From: Acorus gramineus
Lineage: Eukaryota; Streptophyta; Magnoliopsida; Acorales; Acoraceae
Length of the DNA stretch: 64,000 bases
Assembly (NCBI GenBank): GCA_030737835.1
Contig: JAUJYN010000031.1
Location: 558,001 to 622,000, forward strand
Direction of reading: 5' to 3'
Position 1 is the stretch's first letter; every line of letters begins with the position of its first letter. Under the pieces are notes generated by a model that made no database searches, was not told the origin of the DNA, and saw only the letters and a program-made list of their open reading frames with translations. This document shows positions 36,339 to 47,837 of this stretch, piece by piece. The translations under genes and the position numbers were made by a program.

Positions 36339-37289
36339 GTGAGTGGGACAATCCAACCCAGTAGAGAGGTGTTATACGCACTTGGGCGTATACCGACCTC
36401 TCCTGGGGCGACATGGATAAATATTAACCTGTAATAATATGTATTGCATGTGAGCATGATGAAAATGTAGAATGCATGCTACCCTAGGCTTTTATGTTAG
36501 GGACTTGCACCCATAGGATATGCGTATGAGCCATGCAGCATGTCCCCTGGTTTTCATGCTAGGAAACCCCGGCATATGCATGCGTCCTACTAGTTTAATT
36601 ATTAAATTAAATGCTGGTATCTGTTAGATCGCATGCCTTAGGATAATATTATAGGGAGGAGCCTTGCGAGGTCAACGCTGAGACCCGTGTTAGGGTACTC
36701 CGTGTTCCTTGTTTGGTTGTCGGGATGTCCTGTATCGGGACCTCGGGCTGCCCTCCCAAGGTTCTAGTCCCAATAATATTATATGTAATGATTGTATGAT
36801 TGGTATAATTATTAGTATAGTTGGTAGATATTATAGGGGAGGGGCCTTGCAAGGACAGCGGTGAGACCCGGGTTAGGGTACTCCGTGTTCCTTGTTTGGT
36901 TGTCGGGGTATCCTATAACGGGAACTCACGCCGCCCTTCCGAGTTTCTTTCCCCCAATGATATTCCAGCCTTGCTGATTTTTGTACATGTTCCCGCATCT
37001 TGATGATGCACCTGGTTGAATTCAGAGGAATTCATGACATTTGAGTTGTAATGATATGTAGTTGGCGGATCCGAGTGGATCATATGCGTATGGATAGGCT
37101 GTTCTGTTTCCCTGCGTTGGATTCGGTAGAGGCTACCCCCAGCGTTAGACAGGGCCTTCCTGACAGAGGGCTCCCATTAGTAGGCACCTCCTGATGAGGT
37201 GACGGACTGTGCTGAATGTGGGAGTAGACCAGGCGGCCTACGGAGTGGAGGGAGAGACTATCGGTGGACCAAGGGTGACCAACAGCCTA

Positions 37290-37465
37290 GTCAGTCCCAA
37301 AATCCTATGTCACCCGTGGTAGGGTGAGGGTGAGGGTGTAGTGGGTTGGCGATGAGCGACCTATTGGATTTGTGAATAGATGATTATCAGTCCCAATAGC
37401 CTATGTCACCCATTGATGGGTGAGGGTGAGGGTGTGGTGGTTCGGCGAAGTACGAATCACTGGAT
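37290..37465 (+). repeat. G4/hairpin tandem array in A7, two units
   Basis: Two units with GGGTGAGGGTGAGGGTG, each followed by GGTTGGCGA...-type hairpin halves and spaced by about 95 bp. Confidence 0.8.
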
Positions 37466-38554
37466 TATGTTGTTATGTCTTGGAGATTGGATAAATAATG
37501 GAATTGTGGTAAATATAGTCTGTGATGCATGGGTTGTGCTGTTCACTGAGCGTGCGGCTCACCCCTCGCATATGTTTTTCCCCAGTTGCCACTGAGCCGG
37601 AGCTGGAGCCGGAGCAGCAGTTGGAGCTTTCCGAGGGATTTCTTCAGTAGCGGAGCAGCGCCACGTTCCGCGAGTGCCAGAGGTTATCAGCATCCCTTCT
37701 TGATAGTATGTATTTGATTTCCGTGCTTGGCACGTGTTTGTATATGTTCAGTTGTATTTGTGTATATTGGCTCTCACAGGACAGATGATTGAGTATCGAG
37801 TCTGTAGTATGATTATTTACAGATTCAGTCTTTTGCTTCCGCATTTGGTGTATATATCATGTCAGCCTTTTGTTGCATGTGTGTCATTCTAGTTGTCTGT
37901 GTATGATATATTATTGATCTCCTGTGTTGGCTTCTGATATGATATATACACTTGCCGCATCCCTGGGTTGGCCGCCCTGGGGCGTGACATTTCAATCCAA
38001 CACCCCTAGCTAGATCATAAAGGGGATTTAAAGAGAGGGAGAGAGAGAGAAATTTTTTGAGAAGATGATGAATAGTGGGGCTTAATGTTGTCGTGGGATT
38101 TATTTATGCTCACACCCACACCACACACACTCACACCCACTCACTTAGCCCTAATTAGGATTAGGCTTGGTTTAGGCTAGGTTTAGGTGCACTTTGACTT
38201 GGGTCAACCCATCCACACTAGAAAACAAAGGAGTTAACCAAGTCATGGGCCCACATTTGACCAAGTCAAGTCTCCCAATGACTTTTCGCTCGGTCAAAAC
38301 CCGGATACGATTCGGAACTGCGAAATTCTGAAACGTTACCGGAATTCGATGAAATTTTCGTGAGTGGCTCGAAATGGCACCAGGACACATAATATGCAGT
38401 TAAATTTTCAATCGGAGTCCTCAAGCTCATGATGATAGCTAAAAGTCCAGAGTTTTAGCGGTTCCGATCGAAAAACGAAAAAAACTGAAAAACTGCCAGA
38501 ATGTTCCATTGGTTACCAGAAGGCTAAAAAAAGTAACACATATATAACATAAGA

Positions 38555-38872
38555 AGCCTAACTCTATTGGGTATGTGACTACACAGGTTAAAATTAACTA
38601 ATTTGGTTCATTAGTTAATAGTTACAATTATTTGGTTAATTAGGTTTTGAATGTTGTTAATTTTCTGTGTTGACAAAGGGGATTGAGTGAAAAACAGTGT
38701 AATTTTTATGATAAAGGGGATTGAGTAAAAAACAATGTAATGTTGTTAATTTTATGTATATGAGTTTATAACTGTTAAATGAAAGGGTATTTGATGTAAA
38801 CATTTGAATCAGGTGCTGCTTTCATTTGTATCAGGTGTATTGTGCTTGTGGATTTATCAGGTGGATTGTTTG
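38555..38872 (+). repeat. Left terminal inverted repeat of M, middle segment
   Basis: Inverse of about 45900-46157 plus 49284-49355. It lies between the right duplication of A6 and the insertion point of A8. AT-rich, no gene. Confidence 0.85.
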
Positions 38873-39409
38873 TGTCACGCCCCAGGGCTGGCCAACCCCG
38901 GGACGCGGCAAGTGTATATATGATATCAGTAACAAGAGTTCAATAACATACTCACACAACAGCTAAAAATGACTACACAGATAAAAGCAGGGCTGACATA
39001 ATATATACACCAAATGCGGAAGCTAAAAGACTAAATCTGTAAGCCAAAAACATATTACAAACTCGATACATAATCAATTGTCCTGTGAGAGCCAATATAT
39101 ACAAAGACATCCAAATGATATACAAACACGTGCCCAAGCACGGAATATAATACATACAAGCGAAAGGGATGCTGATAGCCTCTGATACTCGCGGGACGTG
39201 GCGCTACTCCGCTACTGATGAAGTCCCTCGGGGAGCTCCTCCTCCAGATCCGACTCAAATGACACTGGAGAAAAATATTATGCGAGGGGTGAGCCACACG
39301 CTCAGTGAACAGCACAACCCATGCATCATAGCTTATATTAACCACAACCAGATATTTTTAATCCACAATCACATGACTCAAGCCACAAAACGGCAGCAAC
39401 TCCGCAATC

Positions 39410-39640
39410 CAGTGGGTCGCTACCGCCAACCCACTACACCCTCACCCTCACCTCTCAATGGGTGACCAAGGATATTGGGACTAATTACACAAAACCAGCG
39501 GGTCGCTACCGCCACCCGCTACACCCTCACCCTCACCCTCACTGGGTGACCAAGGATATTGTGACTTACAATCCAGTGGGTCGCCACATCGCCGGCCCAC
39601 CATACCCTCACCCTCACCCTCCAATAGGTGACCCATGCTC
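39410..39640 (-). repeat. G4/hairpin tandem array in A8, three units
   Basis: Three units of about 75-85 bp, each with C-tracts (CACCCTCACCCTCACC on +) and an inverted repeat such as GGGTCGCTACCGCCAACCC. Confidence 0.85.
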
Positions 39641-40555
39641 TTGGGACTGACTAGGCTGTTGGTCACCATTGGTTCACCGATAGTCTCTCCCCACTCTGTA
39701 GGTCGTTTGGCCACTCCCACATTCAGCACAGTCCTTCTACCAAATCAGGAGGCGCCTACTGATGGGAGCCCCTGCACGGGACGACCTTTCCAACGCCGGG
39801 GTAGTCTCTACACGGATCCAACGAGGGGAACAGAACAGCCTATCTATCGCATATGATCCACTCGGATCCGCAGACAACACATCCTAACAACTCTAATGTC
39901 CTGAATTCCTCAGAATTCCTCCAGGGCGCATAACCAAGATGCGGGGAACATGCATAATAGTTATAACAGGGTTGGAATATTAACGGGGAAAGAATCCTTG
40001 GGAGGGCAGCGTGAGGTCCCGATATAGGACATCCCGACAACCAAACAAGGAACACGGAGTACCCTAGCCCGGGTCTCACCGCTGTCCTCGCGAGGCCCCT
40101 CCCCTATGATATTCGCTAAGTCAGACTAATAATCACATGCTCGCATTTTATTTAAATAAATTAAACTAAATGGGAACATGCATCGGTCGGGGCTTTCCTA
40201 GCATGGAAACATGATAACAGGGTGCATGGTTCTTATACGGGTCCTAAGGGTATAAGTCCCTAGCATACAACGTCTAGGGTGGCATGCATACTACACATTA
40301 TCATGCTTGCATAGCTTTTCATATTAAACAGGTTAATATCTACTATGGTGCCCCAGGGGAGGACGGTACACGCCCAAGTGCATGTAACGCCTCCCTACTG
40401 GGTTGGATCATCCCACTCACCGGTATCTGGGTCGTCGCGCGACCGTCCGTCAAGATCTGCAAGACAGGTATTTAACTTGGTGAGTAAAAATCCACAACAT
40501 ACTCCAAAATACACAAAAGCATACAAAACCCACAAACAAACACCCAACACTCGGG

Positions 40556-41345
40556 CAAATGTGCATACGACCCGCACGCACGCTAGCCCGAGCACCCCGG
40601 CAACCACCCGCACGGCCACCCGACCCCCGGATGCACCGCCGCGCCTCAGCCCGCGCACCCAGCGCACCGCCGGGCCCCTGCCCGCCGCCTGGACACCCCG
40701 CCGAGCCTCCCGGGTGCACCGCGCGCCCACTGCGCCCCAGCGCAGCCGCCCGCGCACACCCCGCACGCCTTGCGCTGGCCCGCGAGCACCCCGCACGCCC
40801 CGCGCGCACCACCCGCTCGCACCCACTGCCCTCCTCACCACGCGCAAGCTCCTCTGCGGCGCCTAGCGCCCAGTGCTCAGCACCCGCGACCAGCTCCCAG
40901 CGCTCAGCGCCCAGCACCCGGGACCCTCACCCAGCGCCCACGCGCACGCCCGCGCAACACGCGCCCAGCGCGCCTGGCAGCACGCGTCCAGCGCGCCTAC
41001 CAGCCTGCCCGCGCTGCTGCCCGCGCTGCCTGCCTGCGCGCATCGCCGAGTGGCCCAAGCACCGCTCGCCTGCACGCCCGGCACTGCTCGCCTGATGCCC
41101 GAGCACCTCCTACCCTGCTCGCCTACGCGTCCAGCCTGCCAGCCCGGCCTGCCCGCGCGCACAGCCCAGCCATCCTACCCGAGCTAGCCCTGCCAGTCTA
41201 CCTTCCGCGCCCCGCACGCCCAGCACCCAGCACGCCCAGCGCCAACCCGAGCGCACCCCCGCGCGCACGTCCGCTCGCACGCGTGCGCGCCCTGCCGCTG
41301 CACGCCTGCTGCGCCTGCCTGAGCGCTGCCTGTGCTGCCTGCTGC
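40556..41345. repeat. GC-rich core of A8
   Basis: The longest core in the window, about 790 bp, cytosine-rich on the + strand and CpG-dense. Overlapping frames on five of six frames show it is compositional. Confidence 0.85.
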
Positions 41346-42119
41346 CCGGGACTGCAACCCCCATGCCCGAGCACCTCCACCACCCACCGCCGGCCTTCCA
41401 CGGCCTCCGACCGCCCCCAACCACCTCCGACAGCCACCCACAGCCGCCGACCACCACCCAACCTCAAATCCCCCCCCCCCCCCCTAACATACATCTAAGC
41501 AAGAAAAGAGAGGAAAAAAGGCTTACCAAGGGGAGGAAGGGATGTCCGGTTGCTCTCCGCGCACCGAAACCTCTCCCAAAAGGCTTCCAACGCCTGGATC
41601 TCTCTTGGCCTCCGAAATGGCCCAAAACAGAGGAGAAAGAGGGGGGGATGGAGGGGCCAAACTTCTCGGAATCCGGATTTGAAAGCACCGGGGTGTAGAT
41701 CGGGACCCGATCTACACTTTCTATGCTTTAGGTTTTAAGCTTTGAGGACTCTAAGGGGCTCAAATGCTTGAAAAAGAGAGAGAGGGAGAGAGAAAAACTT
41801 TTGGAAGGGATGATGAATAGTGCCAATCAAATATTAGATTTCATTTATATAGACAATCACTTAAAAACCCGGATACGCCCCGGAACTGCGAAATTCCAGA
41901 AACGTTGCCGGAATTCGATGAAATTTTCGTGAGAGGCCTAAAATGGCACCAGGACACCAAATATGCAGTTAGATTTTCAATCGGAGTCCTCTAACTCCGG
42001 ACGATAGCTAACAGTCCAAAAATTAGCGGTTCCGATCGAAAACCAAAAAAAAATGAAAAACTGCCAGAACGCTCCAACGGTTACCAGCAGGCTAAAAGTG
42101 ACACATATTTAACAGTTTG

Positions 42120-42262
42120 AAAGGGTATTTGCTTGTGTATGTCACATTAAAATGCAATTGTATGCTTTGTTTAAAAGGGTATTCCATATCAGAAAATTGT
42201 GCTGAGCAGTAGTTGGCAGGTCAAAATAGATCATCTGAAACATCAGAGACAAAAGTCTAGAG
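42120..42262 (+). repeat. Left terminal inverted repeat of M, inner segment
   Basis: Inverse of 45765-45915. The shared end is a CAAAAGTCTAGA-like motif, which marks the inner boundary of both arms. Confidence 0.75.
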
Positions 42263-43004
42263 ACTTTTCTGTTTTTTGCCCATCTTAAAAAAAAATCACG
42301 TATATCACATCCAGTATATGAATACTAAAATTCACTTCAAAGCAGCCACAGTTTTAATAACTTTGAGATTGTTTTTTGTTCACAAGACCAAGTCGAGGTC
42401 AGCATGTGAAGACCAAATTTCACTCACTTCTAAGGGCATTTGATGTCAGGTTGTGGATGTATCAAGATGATATATATATTTCTATTAAGAAATCCTTGCA
42501 CTTGGTGAACACAAGATATTCATACATAAAAAATGTCACGGCATACATGAACTTCGACAAAGGCAGTCCACATTTGCATTATAAATGATATATTGCATAG
42601 TCCAAAGACTCGAAGGACGATTGGATATGTTAGAGCATTGAAATGTAACTTTGTCATTTTCTTGTTTATTTCTTATTTGTAGATACTTGGAATTCGAAGG
42701 AGAATGCTATGCATACACACCACGTTGCTCCTTCCAAAAACAAAAAAAATAAACACTCACTATTATTGTCAATTACATATTATAGAGTCAACTTTCTCCA
42801 TGAAGAAGGTACGAGCTGCAAAAGGGGGCTAATGCGCAAACAAAACGAGCGAATATGACTTCTTATGTTGAGAATAGTGAGTCGTCCAAAGATGATTCGA
42901 ACGAAGATGACGACAGCGGTTATGAGATTTGGAATGGAAAGACTTGAGAAGCATTGGATGTCAAAAAAAAAAAAAAAATTGATAGATGAAGCCGGTGGTC
43001 GACA

Positions 43005-43318
43005 AGGAGATCAGTAGCCGCACACCCCTGACATGATTTGGAAATAGGTGTAAGTGCATACTACACACATTGGATTACTTTTGATGTTACATCTGAAATG
43101 AATATGATTTTTCTTTTAACATTATATGCAGATCCTAGAGCACCTATGATTGTCAATTGTGTAAAGAAGAAGAGTGTGAGGTTGACTCATTTATTTTTCA
43201 TTTTATATTTGTAAACAAGTCTATCTGAATCACGTTTTGTTTTTATTTGATAATAGGTTGTGGAGATTTCAAAAGTAAAGTCAAATATGAACTTGATAAA
43301 AAAACTGGGATGATTAAG
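43005..43318 (+). pseudogene. Captured soluble inorganic pyrophosphatase exons
   Basis: Three consecutive exon pieces keep their intron borders. About 43005-43047 reads RRSVAAHP, a stop, then HDLEI, with donor GTGTAAG; the stop replaces the Trp of this family's HPWHDLEIG motif. 43132-43160, after TATATGCAG, reads PRAPMIVNC, with donor GTAAAG. 43257-43318, after AATAG, begins VVEISK and, after a 4-nt loss, continues in the next frame as KVKYELDKKTGMIK, with donor GTATGC. This matches the N-terminal third of plant cytosolic pyrophosphatase (PPi hydrolysis). Retained introns mean capture from genomic DNA, not from mRNA. Stop and frameshift make it non-functional. Confidence 0.82.
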
Positions 43319-43832
43319 GTATGCATACATGTTTATGTAAATGTTTTGAATTTCATTATGCCTTTTGATCATTTATAGACAAAACTCCTTGACTTATTAA
43401 AACACCAATGTCCAATCAAAATTCAAAATAGTAGTCACACTTGTTTTATTCATGTTATGCTCTTTTGATTCACTCTGACTAGCATTTAAAAAACACAAGA
43501 TTTTGTTTTCTTTGAATTCATTCTGTCAAAATTTGATGCATGTTATCCTTCAAATTGAGTTGGCTATCTCTTATTTCTGTAGGCCAATTGGTTCTGCATT
43601 TATGTTTAAGATTTATTTACAATCCTAAATACAATTTGATAAATTTCTCATCAGTTATTTATCTAACCCCTTAAGAATGACTTTTGCACTGAAAATCTAG
43701 GCTCAAGAGACTGAGAATCCTCCCACTAGGCATGCATTTAACAATATTACTTTTCATAGATATTTTGAAACAGATATGTTTTAACCCTATAAGTCATAAA
43801 GAGATCTCATGGAATTTTTTGTTTCCATGCAG

Positions 43833-43926
43833 TTACAGAAAGACCTTGCGTATGATGAAGTATGCTGACCACCATGGTTTTCCTATTATTACATTTGTGG
43901 GCACTCCTGGGGAATTTGGTCTAGTG
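43833..43926 (+). pseudogene. Captured acetyl-CoA carboxylase carboxyltransferase alpha (accA/CAC3-type) exon
   Basis: After the acceptor TTTCCATGCAG the frame reads YRKTLRMMKYADHHGFP, then IITFVGTPGEFG. It is closest in pattern to the plastid carboxyltransferase alpha subunit of heteromeric acetyl-CoA carboxylase (fatty-acid synthesis). Similarity stops near 43922. The Gly and Glu in GTPGEFG deviate from the conserved DTPGA-type stretch, so the piece is decayed. One exon only, in the same orientation as the pyrophosphatase pieces 0.5 kb upstream. Confidence 0.75.
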
Positions 43927-45764
43927 TGTGTAATATTTGTTATTTCCTTTAAACACAAAACATTATAACTTTGTGAACATGGTCCTTCAAAGCACAAATT
44001 TCATCGACTTTTTTTTTTTTTTGGCTTGGTAAATAAATTTGTATTTCCTTGCACAACTTACAAATGTACAAGAGTGCTTTGAAGCATTAGAAGATGAGGG
44101 GGGGGGGGGGGGAGGATTTAGAGTAGTCTAGGTGACTCTCCATCATCCACTTTAATTGCATGTCTGAATATCAAAGCAACATTCTGTTCTCAACCATAGC
44201 CATCAATCCTAAAAAAATTTAAAAAAAAATCCACACATTCATGTCTAAAGATGAAATAATTGTGGTCTTGATAATGACCATCCCAAAACAATCCAACAAA
44301 AAAATATGGTATATGTGCTGTGACCTCATTAGCCCCCACCCAAAAGAAGCAAATAATGTCCTCTCTAAAATGAACATATGATATTAGCATTAGAAAAGTT
44401 AGTAACAGTATTCAACACTAACACACCACCAAAACATCCTTGTCAAACCAAAATGAGACCAAAGAAATGCATGTAAGCCTATTTGATGATGGATCATTCA
44501 GAGAATATAAAATTAGAGAACATAAAAGTCACATAAATCTTGTTAACCTTTACTCAAATTTAAACACCCAAGGCTGTCCAAAACTTTTGTTTAACAGTGA
44601 CAGTTGTTAAGGCACTAATACAGGAGAGTATAAAAAAGTCAGATAATATATTTAGTGATGCCTCGTACATATGACAAGAAAATGACAAACAAAATTACAT
44701 TTCGACGCTCTAACATATCCTATCGTCCCTCAAGGGCTTCAACTTTAGTTAACATATCCTCTGGAGCTTAATTTTGATGCTCTAACATTTCCAATCATCC
44801 ATCAAGGGGTTCAACTTTAGTTAAGCTATCCTCTAGAACTTGAAGTCTTAGTCTTGCCAAAGGAACAACGATGGATGAGTTGCACTTTTGCAGCATTATC
44901 AATTTCCAATTCAAGAGAACCATTTACCGTTACCAACTTCTGAAGCTCAGCTTGCAAAGGGAGAAAAAAAGACAATCTCTAATATTAACATGCCTTAATC
45001 AAAATAAGAAATAAATTGTGTAACCAGACGAATGAACTATATATTGACAAAAGCAGAATCAGTTATATAATTTCATCTTCTTGGGTTGCATGCTTGCAAT
45101 AAAGGTTCTATAAGCAACTGGCCATGGAACCAAAGGAAATGCTACCATTGGAAATGAAATCCATTAAAAAAATTATCTAGAGATACTCAGTAGTTCTGTA
45201 TCATGTGTGTCAAATTACTGGGACTATGTTATCTTAATAAAAACCTGAGGCCTAAATTTTTAATCCAAATGAAAATACTTCACCTTACAAAAATTTCTAA
45301 CATATGGGATTTGGAAATATTATGGTGCAGGCATCTTTTGCAGAGTAAGCAACATTGAATGGAAAGTTATGGCCTGGTAAGGGATAAGCCCATCCTATAA
45401 ATTCCTGACAATACTCTATCAAAGGTAAGTCCATTAGCTTTTGCACGATCACTAGACTTGGCACCGTCCACTACAATGAAACATGTATAACACAGAATGA
45501 TTATATTATTTATGTTGCAGTTTTTTGAGAAAAATCACAGTCAATGAATATCTAAATGTTGCGATGGCCAACCTTTTCTCAAAAAAATGGATAACTACTT
45601 AAGTGAGCATCTAAGGGCTGAAGGTTGTCTGTAGCGATGTTTCCACCTATTAATTACTAAGTGAAAGAAGGTCAACAAGATCTGAAATTAAGATATATCC
45701 CATACACTCAAACTACAGAGAAAAATACATTTACAACTAGGCATATTTTATGAAAGGAGCATTA

Positions 45765-46157
45765 TCTAGACTTTTGCCTTTGATGTTTCAGATGATCTAT
45801 TTTGAACTGCCAACTACTGCTAAGCACAATTTTTTGATGTGAAATACCCTTTTAAACAAAGCATACAATTGCATTTTAATGTGACATACACAAGCAAATA
45901 CCCTTTCAAACAATCCACCTGATAAATCCACAAGCACAATCCACCTGATACAAATGAAAGCGGCACCTGATCCAAATGTTTACATCAAATACCCGTTCAT
46001 CTAACAGTTATAAACTCACATACATAAAATTAACAACATTACATTGTTTTTGACTCAATCCCCTGTGTCATAAAAATTACATTGTTTTCCACTCAATCCC
46101 CTTTGTCAACACAGAAAATTAACAACATTCAAAACCTAATTAACCAAATAATTGTAA
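45765..46157 (-). repeat. Right terminal inverted repeat of M, inner segment
   Basis: Inverse of the left arm across 42262-42120 and 38872-38620. It preserves the unoccupied A8 site: GATTGTTTGAAAGGG in inverse orientation, near 45905. A9 interrupts the arm just after. Confidence 0.85.
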
Positions 46158-46684
46158 CTATTTGTCACGCCCCAGGGCGGCCGTCCCCGGGACGCGGCAA
46201 GCGTATACATGATATCAGCAGTCAATACAGGAGATCAATAGCATACCATAAACAACAGCTAAAAAGACAACACAGACAACAAAGAGGCTGACATGATGTA
46301 TACACAGATAGCGGAAGCTAAAAAGACTGAATCTGTAATCCAAAAACATACTACAGACTCGATACATAATCATATGTCCTGTGAGAGCCAATATACACAC
46401 ATACATCCAAATATAATCCAAACTGGGTGCCCAAGCACAGAAATATATACATACAATAAAAAGGATGCTGATGGCCTCAAAAACTCGCGGGACGTAGCGC
46501 TACTCCGCTACTGGTGCAGTCGCTCAGGGAGCTCCTCCTTCAAGTCCGCCTCAGTAATCACTGGAGAAAATAATTATGCGAGGGGTGAGCCACACGCTCA
46601 GTGAACAGCACAACCCATGCATCACAGTTTATATTAACCACAAATAATCAGCAACCAGCCTCAAAGTGGCATAACAACATAAAT

Positions 46685-46965
46685 CCAGTGGTTCGTTACA
46701 TCGCCGAACCACCACACCCTCACCCTCACCCCTCAATAGGTGACATAGGATATTGGGACTTATAATCATCCATACACATCCATACACCCTCACCCTCAAT
46801 AGGTGACATAGGATATTGGGACTTATAATCATTCATACACATCCATACACCCTCAACCCTCACCCCTCAATAGATGACATAGGATATTGGGACTTATAAT
46901 CATCCATACACATCCATACACCCTCACCCTCACCCCTCAATAGGTGACATAGGATATTGGGACTG
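46685..46965 (-). repeat. G4 tandem array in A9, four units
   Basis: Four units, each with CACCCTCA repeats followed by CAATAGGTGACATAGGATAT. The last three share CATCCATACACATCCATACA spacers, so they are recent local duplications. Confidence 0.85.
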
Positions 46966-47837
46966 ACTAGGCTGTTAATCACCCTTGGTCCACCGATAGC
47001 CTCTCCTCCACACCGTAGCTCGCCTGGTCTACTCCCACATTCAGCACAGTCCGAAACCAAAATCAGGAGGTGCCTACTGATGGGAGCCCTCTGTCAGGAC
47101 AGCCTGTCTAACGCTGAGGAGTCCCTACACGGATCCAACGAAGGGAAGAGAAACAGCCTACCCACACGCATATGATCCACTCGGATCTGCTGACAACACA
47201 TCTCTACAACTCTAGTGTCTTGAATTCATCAGAATTCCTCCAGGGCGCATAACCAAGATGCGGGGAACATGCATTAATATAGACGGGAAAAGAAACCTTG
47301 GGAGGGCACCATGAGGTCCCGATATAGGACATCCCGACAACCAAACAAGGAACACGGAGCACCCTAGCCCGGGTCTCAATGTTGACCTCGCAAGGCCCCT
47401 TAATATTCCCTAAGGCATGCTATAATATTACAAGTTGCATTTAATTTAACAAATTAAACTAATAGGACGCATACAAAGGCCGAGGCTTTCCTAGCATGAT
47501 AACAAGGTGACAAGATGCATGGCTCTTACACAACCTAAGGGTGCAAGTCCCTAACATACTCAGTCTAGGGTAGCATGCATACTACATATCAATCATGCTT
47601 GCATGGATTACATATTAAACAGGTTAATATTAATCTATGGTGCCCCAGGGGAGGACGGTATACGCCCAAGTGCATATAGCGCCTCCCAACTGGGTTGGAT
47701 TGTCCCACTCACCGGTAATCGGTCGTCGCGCGACTGTCCGTCTAGACCTGCAAGACAGGGTGATGAACCTGGTGAGTAAAATACACAAAATACCACAAAA
47801 TACACAAAAATATGCTAAAATACCCAACACTCGGACA

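Larger units (their letters stand above)
34865..37989 (+). mobile_element. Family A repeat, copy A7, complete, nested in A6
   Basis: 3125 bp, from TGTTATATTTGTGTCAC to GGGGCGTGACA, flanked by TTTCA on both sides (34860-34864 and 37990-37994). In order: promoter-like region, CT-rich leader, donor GTAAGC at 35455, GC core, CTTGCAG acceptor with the 36-nt block 36303-36338 and GTGAGT, a duplicated 130-bp GC-rich module (36650-36790 and 36832-36965), two G4 units, acceptor CCCCAG at 37585, a short frame ending at TAG 37648, and the terminus. There is no transposon ORF and no internal LTR pair. Confidence 0.92.
33533..38549 (-). mobile_element. Family A repeat, copy A6, split by A7
   Basis: Ends TGTCACGCCCCAGGG (33533) and AACACATATATAACA (38549), flanked by TAAGA on both sides. 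Without A7 and its 5-bp duplication it is 1887 bp. The middle, including the 36-nt block and most of the GC core, is deleted near 34440. It has one G4 unit near 34060-34128 and an open terminal frame. Confidence 0.9.
38873..42114 (-). mobile_element. Family A repeat, copy A8, complete
   Basis: 3242 bp, flanked by GTTTG on both sides (38868-38872 and 42115-42119). It carries a 36-nt block at 40421-40456, a three-unit G4 array, a donor GTAAGC on the minus strand near 41528, and TATATAAATG on the minus strand near 41850, placing a promoter about 260 bp from its TGTTAA end. The terminal frame is open to its stop. Confidence 0.92.
42263..45764. other. Interior (cargo) of element M
   Basis: 3.5 kb of AT-rich DNA. 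Pyrophosphatase exons at 43005-43318 and an accA-type exon at 43833-43926 are recognised on the + strand. On the minus strand at about 44700-44965 a decayed coiled-coil-like frame (LRLQVLEDSLTKVEPLDG and a near repeat DMLTKVEALEGR) may be a third capture or an element gene. I recognise no transposase. Confidence 0.6.

Noticed and set aside
34865..37989. Family A as a DNA transposon
   Set aside because: Ends are TG...CA with 5-bp duplications and only a few inverted bases, which fits LTR integration better than known DNA transposon superfamilies.
40345..41498. Overlapping Pro/Ala/Arg-rich frames in the A8 core
   Set aside because: Frames overlap on both strands and lack any domain; composition artefact.
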